DNA of 36,982 nucleotides, taken from positions 1 to 36,982 of the forward strand of contig CAZIUL010000039.1 of assembly GCA_964542475.1 (NCBI GenBank), read 5' to 3'. The notes beneath the pieces were generated by a model that was not told the origin of the DNA, made no database searches, and worked only from the letters and a program-made list of their open reading frames with translations. The position numbers were made by a program, and so were the translations under genes. This DNA is from CAZIUL01 sp964542475 (GTDB lineage Bacteria > Planctomycetota > B15-G4 > CAYZWU01). Positions 23,894 to 32,926 of this stretch are shown piece by piece. Position 1 is the stretch's first letter; the number at the start of each line of letters is the position of its first letter.

Positions 23894-25480
23894 TTACTTG
23901 TCCGACTCTGAAGGTATACCTCCGAAGTCAAGCGGGTCAGATTTCTCCTCGAGCTTGAGTCGGTCCTGACGGGAGGGAGCTATGGGCTGTTCAATGATCC
24001 AGGCGCGCCAGTCCTTCTCGATCTGTTCCGGCGTGATACCCTTGTCCTTGAAGCAAAGTGTCCACGCCTTATCTTGGGAAAGCGCCTTGTCACCCCTGTA
24101 AGGCGCCAGGGTGTGCCTTATGAAGCGGACGAACTCCTGCCTGTGATGTTTGATCATATAGGTCGTTATGGACCATGCCTTGGCCATCTCTTTCGATGTG
24201 ATGGTTTCGATCTGCAACCCGAAAAGCTGACGGACCGAGGGGAGGCTGTTATGGTTTGCCTTGTCGATCAGCTTCTTTTTCCATTCCATGAAGTTTCCCC
24301 AGCCCAGTATCCATCTCATTTTGTCTTCGTATCCCCTGAACTCGCTGATGGAAAGGGTCTGATGGAAGTTGGCCATCCCCTCGTAATAGTGGGATACCCC
24401 GGACTGGATCCAGCCGGGGACTTTGCCGCCGCGCTTGAACCGGCGGATAAGAATGTGCCCGATATGGTGCGCCATGAAACCGATCTGGCTCGTGAGCTCG
24501 TCATCAGCTCCTACAAGGTGCATTCCCTGTGAAAGAACAACCAGCGGCCTGGGGAAGTAGATGCTGAAGTTGTTTTCAGGATCACGTTTCTCCATGTCTT
24601 CCTTGGGGGGGTTGTAGCGCTTGATATACCCGGACTCCACAAACTTGGTGCAGGTGTCGATGTCTTCGAGAATATAGACCGGAATGGGGTAGTATGAGAT
24701 GATCCTCAGCTCGACCTCGTTCGGCTCAAAGGTTCTTATAAAATGTTCGTATTCGAGCTCGCAGTAATCGAGCATCTCCTGGTGGATGTTCTCGGTGTTC
24801 TTGGACCGGATCGTAAAGTGTTCGGAATCGGTGATGGTCATGGAGTACCCAAAGGTCTTGGGAATGTCACGCTCTCCCATCCGGTGGTAGTACTCCACCA
24901 GGGGGACCCATTCACCTTCCCACTCCTTGTATCCCATGAGCTTTTTGGCCTCGATATCCGGCATCCACTCGCCGTTGTATCGAACCCAGCCCTTGTTGGT
25001 CATCATCTCCTCTTTTTCGCGCTTGTAGCTTTCTAGCCCTTTGGCCGAGAACCACTTTCCGTCGTGTTGTATGTTGCCCAGCTCGGTGTTCGCGCCGTCG
25101 TGCTGATCGTCGATCTTCATGATTTCGCTGAGCCATTTGCGGTGTTCTTTTTTTCTTCCGTTCTCCTTGCACCATGTCGCCAAATCGAACAGGGCGTCGG
25201 GATCGGTTCGATCCACCGCGTCCAGCTTCTGCTGATAGATTTCCTCCGGCGATTCCTTGTGCTCTATTTTTGCGATCCGGTCGCGTTTGATTGTCACGGT
25301 ACCGAACTTCGTCCTGATTTGGACAGAGTCGCTGCCTTCGCTGAGAATTTTGCCTTCGAGCGTTCGCCCGTCCTTGAAATGGATTACATCCCCCAGAATC
25401 GATGAAGAGATGAGTAGCGCTGCGCAGGAGAATATTGCGGCCAGCGTGAAAACGCGTAGCCTGGAATCTTTCGTGTTCAT
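23894..25480 (-). CDS. Secreted protein with Sm-like start and degenerate peptidase-MA-like domain
   Basis: This 528-residue protein has a signal peptide (residues 1-30, AAIFSCAALLISSSILG). Residues 31-75 (DVIHFKDGRTLEGKIL, QIRTKFGTVTIKRDRIAKI) form a small beta-barrel-like module common in exported proteins of PVC-type bacteria. The middle is rich in Trp and charged residues (WVRYNGEWM, YKEWEGEWVPL). From about 215 the sequence resembles peptidase-MA/gluzincin folds. However, the zinc motif reads HHIGH (338-342), with His in place of catalytic Glu, and the later WIQSGVSHYYEG has Ser360 where the third ligand Glu is expected. It is therefore probably not an active protease and may bind partners or substrate only. 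It is convergent with the RseB-like gene. Confidence 0.7.
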   Translation of the reverse strand: MNTKDSRLRVFTLAAIFSCAALLISSSILGDVIHFKDGRTLEGKILSEGSDSVQIRTKFGTVTIKRDRIAKIEHKESPEEIYQQKLDAVDRTDPDALFDLATWCKENGRKKEHRKWLSEIMKIDDQHDGANTELGNIQHDGKWFSAKGLESYKREKEEMMTNKGWVRYNGEWMPDIEAKKLMGYKEWEGEWVPLVEYYHRMGERDIPKTFGYSMTITDSEHFTIRSKNTENIHQEMLDYCELEYEHFIRTFEPNEVELRIISYYPIPVYILEDIDTCTKFVESGYIKRYNPPKEDMEKRDPENNFSIYFPRPLVVLSQGMHLVGADDELTSQIGFMAHHIGHILIRRFKRGGKVPGWIQSGVSHYYEGMANFHQTLSISEFRGYEDKMRWILGWGNFMEWKKKLIDKANHNSLPSVRQLFGLQIETITSKEMAKAWSITTYMIKHHRQEFVRFIRHTLAPYRGDKALSQDKAWTLCFKDKGITPEQIEKDWRAWIIEQPIAPSRQDRLKLEEKSDPLDFGGIPSESDK

Positions 25481-25733
25481 GTTTATGCTTTCGGTTCGAT
25501 TGATTTTCGTGTTTTACCCGTGTGGGTATGGATACGGTTCTTTTGTCTACGATAAAGTTACTTTCTCCACTAGAAATTTCAACTTGAATCCTGTGTCCCC
25601 GCGTTGATATGAGCAATGCGGTAATGGTAAATCCTGATATTCCGGCTTTCCATCATTGAATGTGCAGGGGGCTTGGCTGGACGCAAAGGAAGTGGTATCC
25701 TGGATAAATCGATGGTTCGGACAGGAGTGAGCA

Positions 25734-26402
25734 GTGGAACGTATTAATTATATCGTTACCGCGGGGGGAACCCGTGAGCTGATAGACGAGGTCCGTTACA
25801 TCGGCAACCTGTCGACCGGCCGCCTGGGTTCCTGCATTGCTGATGAAGCGTTCGGTCGCGGCCACGCGGTTTCATTCATACACGGCCCTGGGAGTTTTAT
25901 GCCTTCCTGTGAATCCAGGATTATTACAGATGGATTTACCACTGTTTCGGACCTGAAAACCGTGCTCATGGACCGGGTCGCCGCAGCCAATCCTCCGGTT
26001 GTTGTGGTTCACGCGGCTGCTGTGGCCGATTTTATCCCCAAAAAAGCAGAGGGAAAAATTTCCTCTGACAGGGAGGAGCTGGTTATACGTATGAGCCGGG
26101 CCGAAAAGATCGTTGATCTCATAAAAACCTGGAATCCGAGGGTCTGTCTGGTTAAGTTCAAGCTTGAGTCAAACCGCGGGCGGGACGAGCTGCTTCACAT
26201 CGGGATCGAGGCCGGGCTGGTGTCCGGAGCCGATCTTGTTGTGGCCAACGATACCGGGACGGTCAAGGGAGCTGACGAGCACCAGGCATTGATCATTCGC
26301 GCCGACGGAACTCATGTCGAATCCCGGGGAAAGAAAAAAATAGCGGAGACGATTGTCCGGGAGACGGAAATAGCAGTGCTTTCAGCCAAGCCGGAGGATT
26401 GA
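25734..26402 (+). CDS. coaB: Phosphopantothenate--cysteine ligase (stand-alone CoaB)
   Basis: CoaB joins 4'-phosphopantothenate with cysteine, activated by CTP, in coenzyme A biosynthesis. The 222-residue protein begins with a GTG codon, read as Met, preceded by AGGAG. The N-terminal motif TAGGTRELIDEVRYIGNLST (AGPTREPID in most) and the AAAVADF segment are present. VKFKLESN replaces the usual FAAET stretch, and ANDTGTVKGADEHQALII supplies the nucleotide-side Asn. In most bacteria CoaB is the C-terminal half of a fused CoaBC protein. Here it is a separate gene placed before coaC, three bases apart. It lacks the flavoprotein part, as expected from the gene that follows. Confidence 0.88.
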   Translation: MERINYIVTAGGTRELIDEVRYIGNLSTGRLGSCIADEAFGRGHAVSFIHGPGSFMPSCESRIITDGFTTVSDLKTVLMDRVAAANPPVVVVHAAAVADFIPKKAEGKISSDREELVIRMSRAEKIVDLIKTWNPRVCLVKFKLESNRGRDELLHIGIEAGLVSGADLVVANDTGTVKGADEHQALIIRADGTHVESRGKKKIAETIVRETEIAVLSAKPED

Positions 26403-26405
26403 TCG

Positions 26406-26963
26406 GTGAAATCATGCAAAATTCTGATGGGAGTAACGGGGGGAATCGCTGTTTACAAGGCTTGTGAAGTGGTCCGTTTTCTGAAGAAGGACGGGCACGA
26501 GGTGCGCGTTATAATGACGGAGAACGCGAAACGTTTCGTAGCACCTCTCACCTTCGAGGTTCTATCCTGCAACCCGGTTTCAGACGGGATGTTTTCATCG
26601 AGTTACTCTTCGGGGGTGGAGCATTGCGATGCTGCCGCATGGTGCGACCTTTTCGTCGTGGCACCGGCCACAGCCAACTTTATCGGCAAGCTCGCATCAG
26701 GCATCGCTGATGACCTGCTGACCACGACAGCCATGGCGCTTCCCAAGGGTACCCCCCTGCTTCTTGCGCCTGCCATGAACGTGCGCATGTGGGAAAACCC
26801 GGTGCTGCAGCGGAACCTGCGCATTCTTTCCGAAGAAGGGGAAAGCCGCTGCCTTGTGATCCCACCGGTCGAGAAAAAGCTGGCCTGCGGCGAGACAGGG
26901 GTGGGCGGCCTCGCAGAGCCGGAAGAGATATTCCACTCGGTTATAAAAGCATTGGATCAATAA
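26406..26963 (+). CDS. coaC: Phosphopantothenoylcysteine decarboxylase (CoaC)
   Basis: CoaC is the FMN-dependent enzyme that decarboxylates 4'-phosphopantothenoylcysteine to 4'-phosphopantetheine, the step after CoaB. The 185-residue protein (GTG start) shows the flavoprotein start MGVTGGIAVYKACEVVRFLK, a catalytic His in VEHCDAA, the PATANFIGKLASGIADDLL segment, LLAPAMNVRMW and the C-terminal ACGETGVGGLAEPEEI containing the active-site Cys. All hallmarks of the HFCD flavoprotein family are present. It follows coaB by three bases, so the two enzymes are made together though not fused. The next gene is prfB, 30 bp away. Confidence 0.92.
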   Translation: MKSCKILMGVTGGIAVYKACEVVRFLKKDGHEVRVIMTENAKRFVAPLTFEVLSCNPVSDGMFSSSYSSGVEHCDAAAWCDLFVVAPATANFIGKLASGIADDLLTTTAMALPKGTPLLLAPAMNVRMWENPVLQRNLRILSEEGESRCLVIPPVEKKLACGETGVGGLAEPEEIFHSVIKALDQ

Positions 26964-26993
26964 TAACCACATACATGATGAGGAGTACAACGG

Positions 26994-28098
26994 ATGAACA
27001 TCGATGAGTTGAAGAACGGTTTGAAGGAAATGCAAGATCGGATTTCACGTATGAAGGACTCTCTTTGACTTTTCAAAGAACTGCAGGAACCTGGCCGAGA
27101 TCGAGAAGGCAATGGCAGAGGAGGGGTTCTGGGATGACCAGGAATCGGCCAACGAAGCCATCAAGGAGCTGAAGAGGATAAAGGAAGTCATCGAGCCGAT
27201 CCAGGGGCTTGATGCGAGGGTAGAGGATGCGGAAGTCATGCTGGCTCTTGCGCAGGAAGATGGCGGGGCATCCGCTCTGGAAGAATCAGTCGAGCTTTTG
27301 CGCCACCTGATAAGGGACTTCGACAAGATGGAGTTCCAGCTCATGTTCGACGGTGAGTACGACCGGTGCAACTGTTTTCTCTCGATCCAGGCGGGAGCAG
27401 GCGGAACGGAATCCTGTGACTGGGCGCAGATGTTGCTCAGAATGTATCTCAAATGGATGGAAACCCACGGCTTCGAATCTGCGATCATTGAGATCCTGCA
27501 CGAGGAGGAGGCGGGCATCAAGTCCGTGACCGTTCTCGTCAAGGGGAACCTGGCCTTCGGGTACCTGAACTCCGAGTCCGGCGTGCACCGTCTGGTGAGG
27601 GTGTCGCCTTTCGACGCCCAGAACCGCAGGCACACGTCGTTCGCTGCGGTGGATGTCTTTCCCGAGGTCGAAATGGAGGTCGACGTCGAGATCGACAACA
27701 AGGACATAAAGATCGACACATACAGGGCGGGCGGCGCCGGGGGGCAGCATGTCAACAAGACCGACTCGGCCGTGCGCATCACGCATATCCCGACAGGGAT
27801 CGTGGTGCAGTGCCAGAACGAGCGGTCTCAGCACAAAAACAAGTCCTTTGCCATGAGAATGCTTATGGCGAAGCTGAGCTCGCTCAAGCGCCAGGAGCAG
27901 GACGATGAGCTGAAGGGACTGTCCGGGGAGAAGAGCGACATAGCCTGGGGCAGGCAGATCCGCTCATATGTTCTACACCCCTATTCGATGGTCAAGGACC
28001 ACCGTACCGGCTTGGAAACAGGAAACGTCACAGCCGTGCTGGATGGAGGGATCGATTCGTTCATCGAGGAGTATTTGAAGGGCCGAATAAGCTCATGA
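26994..28098 (+). CDS. prfB: Peptide chain release factor 2 with programmed +1 frameshift
   Basis: RF2 reads UAA and UGA stop codons and triggers peptide release. The gene is in two frames. Frame 0 starts at ATG 26994, with AGGAG eight bases before it, and stops after 24 codons at TGA 27066-27068. The +1 frame continues from GAC at 27067 to the stop at 28098, giving about 367 residues. The shift site is CTT TGA C, as in E. coli, and an AAGGA four to five bases earlier can act as the stimulating anti-Shine-Dalgarno contact. Low RF2 delays termination at TGA and favours the shift, a classic autoregulation. The GGQ motif (AGGAGGQHVNKTDSAV) and the SPF tripeptide (HRLVRVSPFD) confirm RF2. The stop overlaps the purH start (ATGA). 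Confidence 0.95.
27057..27069 (+). promoter_or_regulatory. prfB +1 frameshift site
   Basis: The site reads AAGGAC TCT CTT TGA C. P-site CTT slips to TTT when the in-frame TGA (27066-27068) is decoded slowly. The purine-rich stretch upstream resembles the internal Shine-Dalgarno of other prfB genes, with slightly wider spacing than in E. coli. Confidence 0.85.
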
Positions 28099-29678
28099 AA
28101 ACGGTAAAGATAAGAACAGCGTTGATCAGCCTTACCGACAAGACCGGAGCCGCCGGGTTTGCCAAGGGCCTTGCCGGACACGGAGTTGAGGTCATTTCAA
28201 CGGGCGGGACCGCTGCCGTGCTGAGGGAAAGCGGGATCCGGGTGATTGATGTGTCGGATGTCACAGGTTTTCCTGAGATCATGAGCGGCAGGGTGAAGAC
28301 GCTCCACCCGCTGCTGTTCGGAGGGGTGCTCGGCCTTGCGGACGACAAGGGCCATGCGGCTGACATGAAAGAGCATGGAATCCGGCCGATCGATCTTGTT
28401 GCGGTGAACCTCTACGCCTTTTCGGAAAAGATATCAGAACCCGGCATCACACCGCACGAGGCCATGAACAGCGTGGACATAGGCGGACCCTCCATGATAC
28501 GTGCCGCTGCAAAGAACCACGATCGCGTCTTGGTTGTGGTAGATCCGAGGGACTATGAGCTTGTTCTGGAGGAGATGGACGAGAAGGGCGGAGGGATAAG
28601 CCATGAAACGCGCTCGAAGATGGCCATCAAGGCTTTTGACCTCACTGCTGCTTACGACGCCTGCATACACACCTACCTTCGCGAGAGCCGCGGCAAAAAA
28701 CGGTTTCCCGTGCGCCTTATTCTTCCGACAGGCAGGGGTGTCAAGCTGCGCTACGGGGAGAACCCTCACCAGGCAGCGCGTTTTTATCCCATGGAGCGGC
28801 ACAGCGAGCCTTCGGTGTCCGGGGCGCGGGTGCTCAGCGGGAAAAAACTCTCCTACAACAACATTCTCGATACGGATGCAGCTTTTGAGCTGGTAAAGGA
28901 GTTCAACAAGGAGCCGGCAGCCGTCATAGTAAAGCACACTAATCCTTGCGGGACTGCCACGGCCGCTACCGCGGCAGAAGCGTTCCTGGGCGCTTACCAG
29001 GGCGATCCGATATCAGCTTTTGGAGGGATAGCCGCGCTTAACCGTCCGGTGGATGAAGAGCTGGCCGAAGTGATCGCAGATCCCGACCGTTTTCTTGAGG
29101 TGCTGATCGCGCCGGACATCAGCGACAAAGCGGTGGATGTGCTCAAGAAGAAGGTGAAGTGGGGGAAGAGGCTTCGGATTTTGAGCGCTGGGCCGCTCGA
29201 TTGCCAAAGCTCGGCGGAGCGTGGAAAGCTCACGTTTAGAAGCGTAACAGGCGGGGTGCTTGTTCAGGACAGGGACCTCGGGGTCGGGGATGATCCCATG
29301 GAGCCTGTAACAAAGGCAAAGCCGAACGAAGGGGTCCAGCGCTCTTTGCGCTTCGCATGGAAGGTAGTGAAGCACGTGCGTTCCAACGCGATTGTCCTGG
29401 CCGGGGGGACGCGCATCGTTGGAGTCGGTGCCGGGCAGATGAGCCGGATCGAGGCCATGCGGATCGCCGGTGTGAAGGCAGGGAGCAAGGCTGCCGGAGG
29501 GGTCATGGCATCGGATGCGTTCTTTCCTTTCCGCGATTGTGTCGATCTTGCTGCAGAGTTCGGAATAAAAGCCGTGATACAGCCCGGGGGCTCGGTAAGG
29601 GATTCCGAATCGATTGAAGCTGCCGACGAACACGGCATTGCCATGGTGTTCACAGGGAAACGCCACTTCAGGCATTGA
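28095..29678 (+). CDS. purH: Bifunctional AICAR formyltransferase / IMP cyclohydrolase PurH
   Basis: PurH catalyses the last two steps of de novo IMP synthesis: formylation of AICAR and ring closure. The 527-residue protein has both parts. The N-terminal IMP cyclohydrolase (about 1-195) has ISLTDKTGAAGFAKGLAGHG, STGGT, GFPEIMSGRVKTLHPLLFGG and VDIGGPSMIRAAAKN. The AICAR transformylase domain has LRYGENPHQAARF, SYNNILDTDAAFELV, VKHTNPCG with the catalytic Lys-His, and ASDAFFPFRDCVDLA and QPGGSVRD near the end. Length is typical. It overlaps prfB by four bases (ATGA), suggesting translational coupling and co-expression with release factor 2. It is convergent with etfA. Confidence 0.97.
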   Translation: MKTVKIRTALISLTDKTGAAGFAKGLAGHGVEVISTGGTAAVLRESGIRVIDVSDVTGFPEIMSGRVKTLHPLLFGGVLGLADDKGHAADMKEHGIRPIDLVAVNLYAFSEKISEPGITPHEAMNSVDIGGPSMIRAAAKNHDRVLVVVDPRDYELVLEEMDEKGGGISHETRSKMAIKAFDLTAAYDACIHTYLRESRGKKRFPVRLILPTGRGVKLRYGENPHQAARFYPMERHSEPSVSGARVLSGKKLSYNNILDTDAAFELVKEFNKEPAAVIVKHTNPCGTATAATAAEAFLGAYQGDPISAFGGIAALNRPVDEELAEVIADPDRFLEVLIAPDISDKAVDVLKKKVKWGKRLRILSAGPLDCQSSAERGKLTFRSVTGGVLVQDRDLGVGDDPMEPVTKAKPNEGVQRSLRFAWKVVKHVRSNAIVLAGGTRIVGVGAGQMSRIEAMRIAGVKAGSKAAGGVMASDAFFPFRDCVDLAAEFGIKAVIQPGGSVRDSESIEAADEHGIAMVFTGKRHFRH

Positions 29679-29719
29679 AAAACGTGTGCTGCAGATCGCT
29701 TTCCGGGCGCTTTACCGTG

Positions 29720-30700
29720 TCAGGAGGCAACGGCCTTTTTTATCTCCTCCGTGAGCGCGGGAAGAACCTCGAAAAGGTCGCCTACGATTCCGTAATCAGC
29801 AACCTTGAAGATCGGGGCTTCCGGATCTTTGTTGATAGCAACAATGACCTTGGAAGAGGACATCCCGGCGAGGTGTTGGATGGCGCCTGAGATCCCGCAC
29901 GCTATGTAAAGGGTGGGAGTTACGGTTTTACCGGTCTGGCCCACCTGGTCCGAATGCTCCCGCCATCCGGCATCAACAGCCGCCCTGGAAGCACCTACCG
30001 CACCGTTCAGAAGGCCGGCCAGCTCTTCGATGACCTTATAGTTCTCAGGCTCTTTCATTCCGCGTCCGCCTGAGACGATTGTTTCAGCCTCGGTCAGTTC
30101 AACGAAGTCACCGCCTGTTTTTTCGAACTCTTTCACGGAGACCTTCAGGTCGTCCGGGCCGGGTTTGAAATCAACCTTTTCGATTGCGGCTTCAGCGCCT
30201 TGTTCGCTTGGTGTGAAGACATTCGGCCTCAGGCTTGCGACAAAGGTGTCGGCCGAGGACTGCATCCATGCATATGCCTTGCCCGCAAAAATCGGTTTCT
30301 TTGCCAAGAACTCGTCGCCATCCAGCTTCAACTCCACGCAGTCTGAGGCAAGGCTTGTGCCAATCTTGGCCGCCACTCTGGGCGCGAGATCCTTGCCCAT
30401 TGAGGAGGCGGGAAACAAGACCGCGCCCGGATCGGACTGCTCAACTGCGTGCATCAGGGCGGCTGAATAGCATTCGCCCGTGTAGTTGGCCAGATTTTCG
30501 TCGTCGTACAGGAGAACTTTTGACGCGCCGAACCTGCCGAGTTCTTCCGCCAGGCCCTTCACGCCTGATCCGACAAGGACAGCAGTAACATCCATCTGTC
30601 CCTGGTTCGCAAGCCCGGCTGCAGCGCACACGACTTCGAAGGCGGTCTTCTTCAACGTTCCGTTTCTTTGTTCCGCAAAAGCCAATACTGTTTTCGGCAT
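29720..30700 (-). CDS. etfA: Electron transfer flavoprotein subunit alpha
   Basis: EtfA carries FAD and, with EtfB, shuttles electrons between acyl-CoA or other dehydrogenases and the respiratory chain, or takes part in bifurcation. I set the start at 30700 (MPKTVLAFAEQRNG), giving 326 residues, as the usual subunit begins there. The C-terminal FAD-binding domain is clear: VSGGRGMKEPENY, LNGAVGASRAAVDAGW, QVGQTGKTVTPTLYIACGIS and GAIQHLAGM, then VAINKDPEAPIFKVADYGIV. It follows etfB by 90 bp on the same strand. No electron-transferring oxidoreductase genes are adjacent, so its partner dehydrogenase is unknown. Confidence 0.95.
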   Translation of the reverse strand: MPKTVLAFAEQRNGTLKKTAFEVVCAAAGLANQGQMDVTAVLVGSGVKGLAEELGRFGASKVLLYDDENLANYTGECYSAALMHAVEQSDPGAVLFPASSMGKDLAPRVAAKIGTSLASDCVELKLDGDEFLAKKPIFAGKAYAWMQSSADTFVASLRPNVFTPSEQGAEAAIEKVDFKPGPDDLKVSVKEFEKTGGDFVELTEAETIVSGGRGMKEPENYKVIEELAGLLNGAVGASRAAVDAGWREHSDQVGQTGKTVTPTLYIACGISGAIQHLAGMSSSKVIVAINKDPEAPIFKVADYGIVGDLFEVLPALTEEIKKAVAS

Positions 30701-30790
30701 CTCTATTTCTCTCCCGATCTCATGGAAACCGTTTGTTATTTCAAGAACGATCGGATCCGGGCCCACAGGCCGTGGATCCTGAAGAAAGGC

Positions 30791-31543
30791 CTACAAAACC
30801 TTTGCTTCCTCTTTCAAAAGCCTGACCAACTCCCCGGCGGATTCCGGACCTTCACCAACGATTTTGCCTGGAGGCCTCGCCGGGGGCGATTCCAGCTCCT
30901 TGAATGTTATTTTGGATTCGATGTCATCAAAGGGCTTGTTTTCAAGCGTTTTCTTCTTGGCCGCCATGATGCCCTTCAAAGATGCATAGCGGGGGTCATT
31001 GAGCCCTTTTTGAGCGGTGAAGACAGCGGGCAACGGCACCTGAAGTGTTTCTGATCCTCCTTCGATGTCGCGTTTCACGGTGGCTGTTTCTCCATCTAGT
31101 TCGAACGAAACGATTTCTCCAACCGCGGGCAGGCCCAGCAAGGTGGCAACCATGAGCCCCACCTGAGCGCTGTCATGATCGACAGCTTGTTTACCGAAGA
31201 AAATGATGTTGTGGTCGATATCTTTGATGGCCGAAGACAGGATAGACGCAGTGGAGTAGGGGTCGCGGTATTTCGAGTCATCCACGAGGTGGACGCCCTT
31301 GTCAGCGCCCATAGCGAGGCATGTCCTGATCTCTTTCGTTGCCCCGGAGGGTCCAAGGCACACCACAGTCACCTCGCCTCCTTCAGATTCCTTGATTTTC
31401 AGTGCCTCCTCAACAGCGTACTCATCATAGGGATTTACAATATACTCGAGCGCGGAATCATCTACTGAGGAGCCGCCTTCCCGGATATTGATCCTGCTTT
31501 CCGTATCAGGAACCCGTTTAATGCAAACGATGACATTCACCAT
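30791..31543 (-). CDS. etfB: Electron transfer flavoprotein subunit beta
   Basis: EtfB forms the ETF heterodimer with EtfA and binds AMP in most classical ETFs, or a second FAD in bifurcating ones. The 250-residue protein starts MVNVIVCIKRVPDTESRINI. It contains the family stretches NPYDEYAVEEALKIKE, VTVVCLGPSGATKEIR, AMGADKGVHLVDD and FGKQAVDHDSAQVG, with the ADP-side recognition loop LPAVFTAQKGLNDPRYASLKG. The gene is upstream of etfA in the same operon. The sequence does not settle whether the pair is bifurcating. Confidence 0.95.
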   Translation of the reverse strand: MVNVIVCIKRVPDTESRINIREGGSSVDDSALEYIVNPYDEYAVEEALKIKESEGGEVTVVCLGPSGATKEIRTCLAMGADKGVHLVDDSKYRDPYSTASILSSAIKDIDHNIIFFGKQAVDHDSAQVGLMVATLLGLPAVGEIVSFELDGETATVKRDIEGGSETLQVPLPAVFTAQKGLNDPRYASLKGIMAAKKKTLENKPFDDIESKITFKELESPPARPPGKIVGEGPESAGELVRLLKEEAKVL

Positions 31544-31684
31544 GTAAAAATCCTTAAATCATGAACTTATGAAAGTTGTAGTTGTGTAAGCTTAGATCGA
31601 CTAATGTGTTAAAGTACTAACCATTGTCGAAAGGTGCAATATATTCGTCTGATGCGGTTTTTCAACATCTTTTTTTAGGGCATT

Positions 31685-32761
31685 TCAAGCCTTCAGCCCG
31701 TGTGTCATGTTCACTTGGCAGAGGAGCGCATCAACGAGAATCGGGTCGACCCTATTCGTTTCAGCTTCCTTCAGGAGAATTGAAGCGGCTTTTTCTCGCG
31801 ACATGGGCTGCCGGTAGGGGCGAGTCGATGTGATGGCATCCCAGTAGTCCGCGATTTTTACGATCCTGGCGTGGAGTGGGACTTCCTCGCCGACAAGACC
31901 ATCAGGGTATCCGCTTCCGTCGAGGTTTTCGTGGTGATAGTGGATGATGTCTCTGGCCTTTTCCAGAGATGAAAGCGGCTGTATAAGCTCCGCTCCTTTT
32001 TTGGGGTGTTCCTTTATCGTATCGTACTCATCATCGGTCAGCGGGCCATCCTTGTTGAGGATGTAATCAGGTGTTCCCATCTTTCCGATGTCATGGAGCC
32101 TGGCACCGAGAGCGATCTGGGTTATTTCTTCCTCGTCGAGTCCTATATGCCGGGCTATTTGAACCGAGTACTCGGAGACTCGCTCGCTGTGCTGCCTGGT
32201 AAAAGGGCTTTTTGCATCGATGAGCTTGGCAAGCATGATCATAAACTCCGTCAGGTATTTTTCCTCGGTTTTTCGCCGCACCTTCAGCAGTTCCAGTTCG
32301 ATCGATTTCTTTTTAAGCGTCTGTTTTTCCAGGACTTTTCTGATGGTGCTTTGAACCTCGTCCAGCATGAAAGGTTTGGTCATGTAATCGAACGCACCCA
32401 TCTTTATGGCTTTTATCGCAAAGTCGATGTTCCTGTGTCCGGTAATGATGATGACATCGATTTCGCGCTTGAGCTCGATGATGTAAGTCGTCAGGTCGAG
32501 CCCGTCCATTCTTGGCATCGTGATGTCCGTGAAGACCAGGAAGTAGTTGTGCTTCTCCAGCATCTCCTGAGCTTCTTCTCCGTTTTCCGCTTCGTCTACC
32601 ATGAAACCATTGCGCGAAAGGAAAATACCCAAGGATTTTCGGATGCCCTTCTCGTCATCCACAAGCAGTATTTTCTGCTTGTTCAGGATATCACGATATT
32701 GGGCGAGAGGATCCTTCTGATTGTCTGTTTGCTTGGTGTCTGTTCTTGTTGCGATGCTCAT
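31685..32761 (-). CDS. Response regulator with HD-GYP output domain
   Basis: This 358-residue protein links a CheY-like receiver to an HD-GYP phosphodiesterase domain. The receiver (29-145) has the acidic pair Asp35/Asp36 (LLVDDE), phosphorylated Asp79 (VFTDITMPRMDG), Thr107 and Lys129 (MTKPF). The HD-GYP part (about 170-350) has HD at 223-224 (RLHDIGKMGTPD), HHENLDGSGYPDGL with the GYP loop at 284-286, and ADYWDAITSTRPYR. Such domains break cyclic di-GMP to control biofilm formation or motility. The helical link between receiver and HD-GYP (residues 146-175) is the usual signalling helix. The sensor kinase is not in the window. It is 141 bp upstream of etfB on the same strand, probably as a separate unit. 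Confidence 0.92.
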   Translation of the reverse strand: MSIATRTDTKQTDNQKDPLAQYRDILNKQKILLVDDEKGIRKSLGIFLSRNGFMVDEAENGEEAQEMLEKHNYFLVFTDITMPRMDGLDLTTYIIELKREIDVIIITGHRNIDFAIKAIKMGAFDYMTKPFMLDEVQSTIRKVLEKQTLKKKSIELELLKVRRKTEEKYLTEFMIMLAKLIDAKSPFTRQHSERVSEYSVQIARHIGLDEEEITQIALGARLHDIGKMGTPDYILNKDGPLTDDEYDTIKEHPKKGAELIQPLSSLEKARDIIHYHHENLDGSGYPDGLVGEEVPLHARIVKIADYWDAITSTRPYRQPMSREKAASILLKEAETNRVDPILVDALLCQVNMTHGLKA

Positions 32762-32926
32762 GATGCCTGTTTACCTTTATTCAGGACTTTCCTGAAAGCT
32801 GTGCCCGGAAAATCTCTACAACCAAGGCGGTTCGTACGCTGGTTTTCTTTATCGACCGGTTGATGGGAAAAAGCCGTTTATTTGGAAAAAATGCTGCAAG
32901 GTTATTTTGGGGGTGGGACAGTCTTA

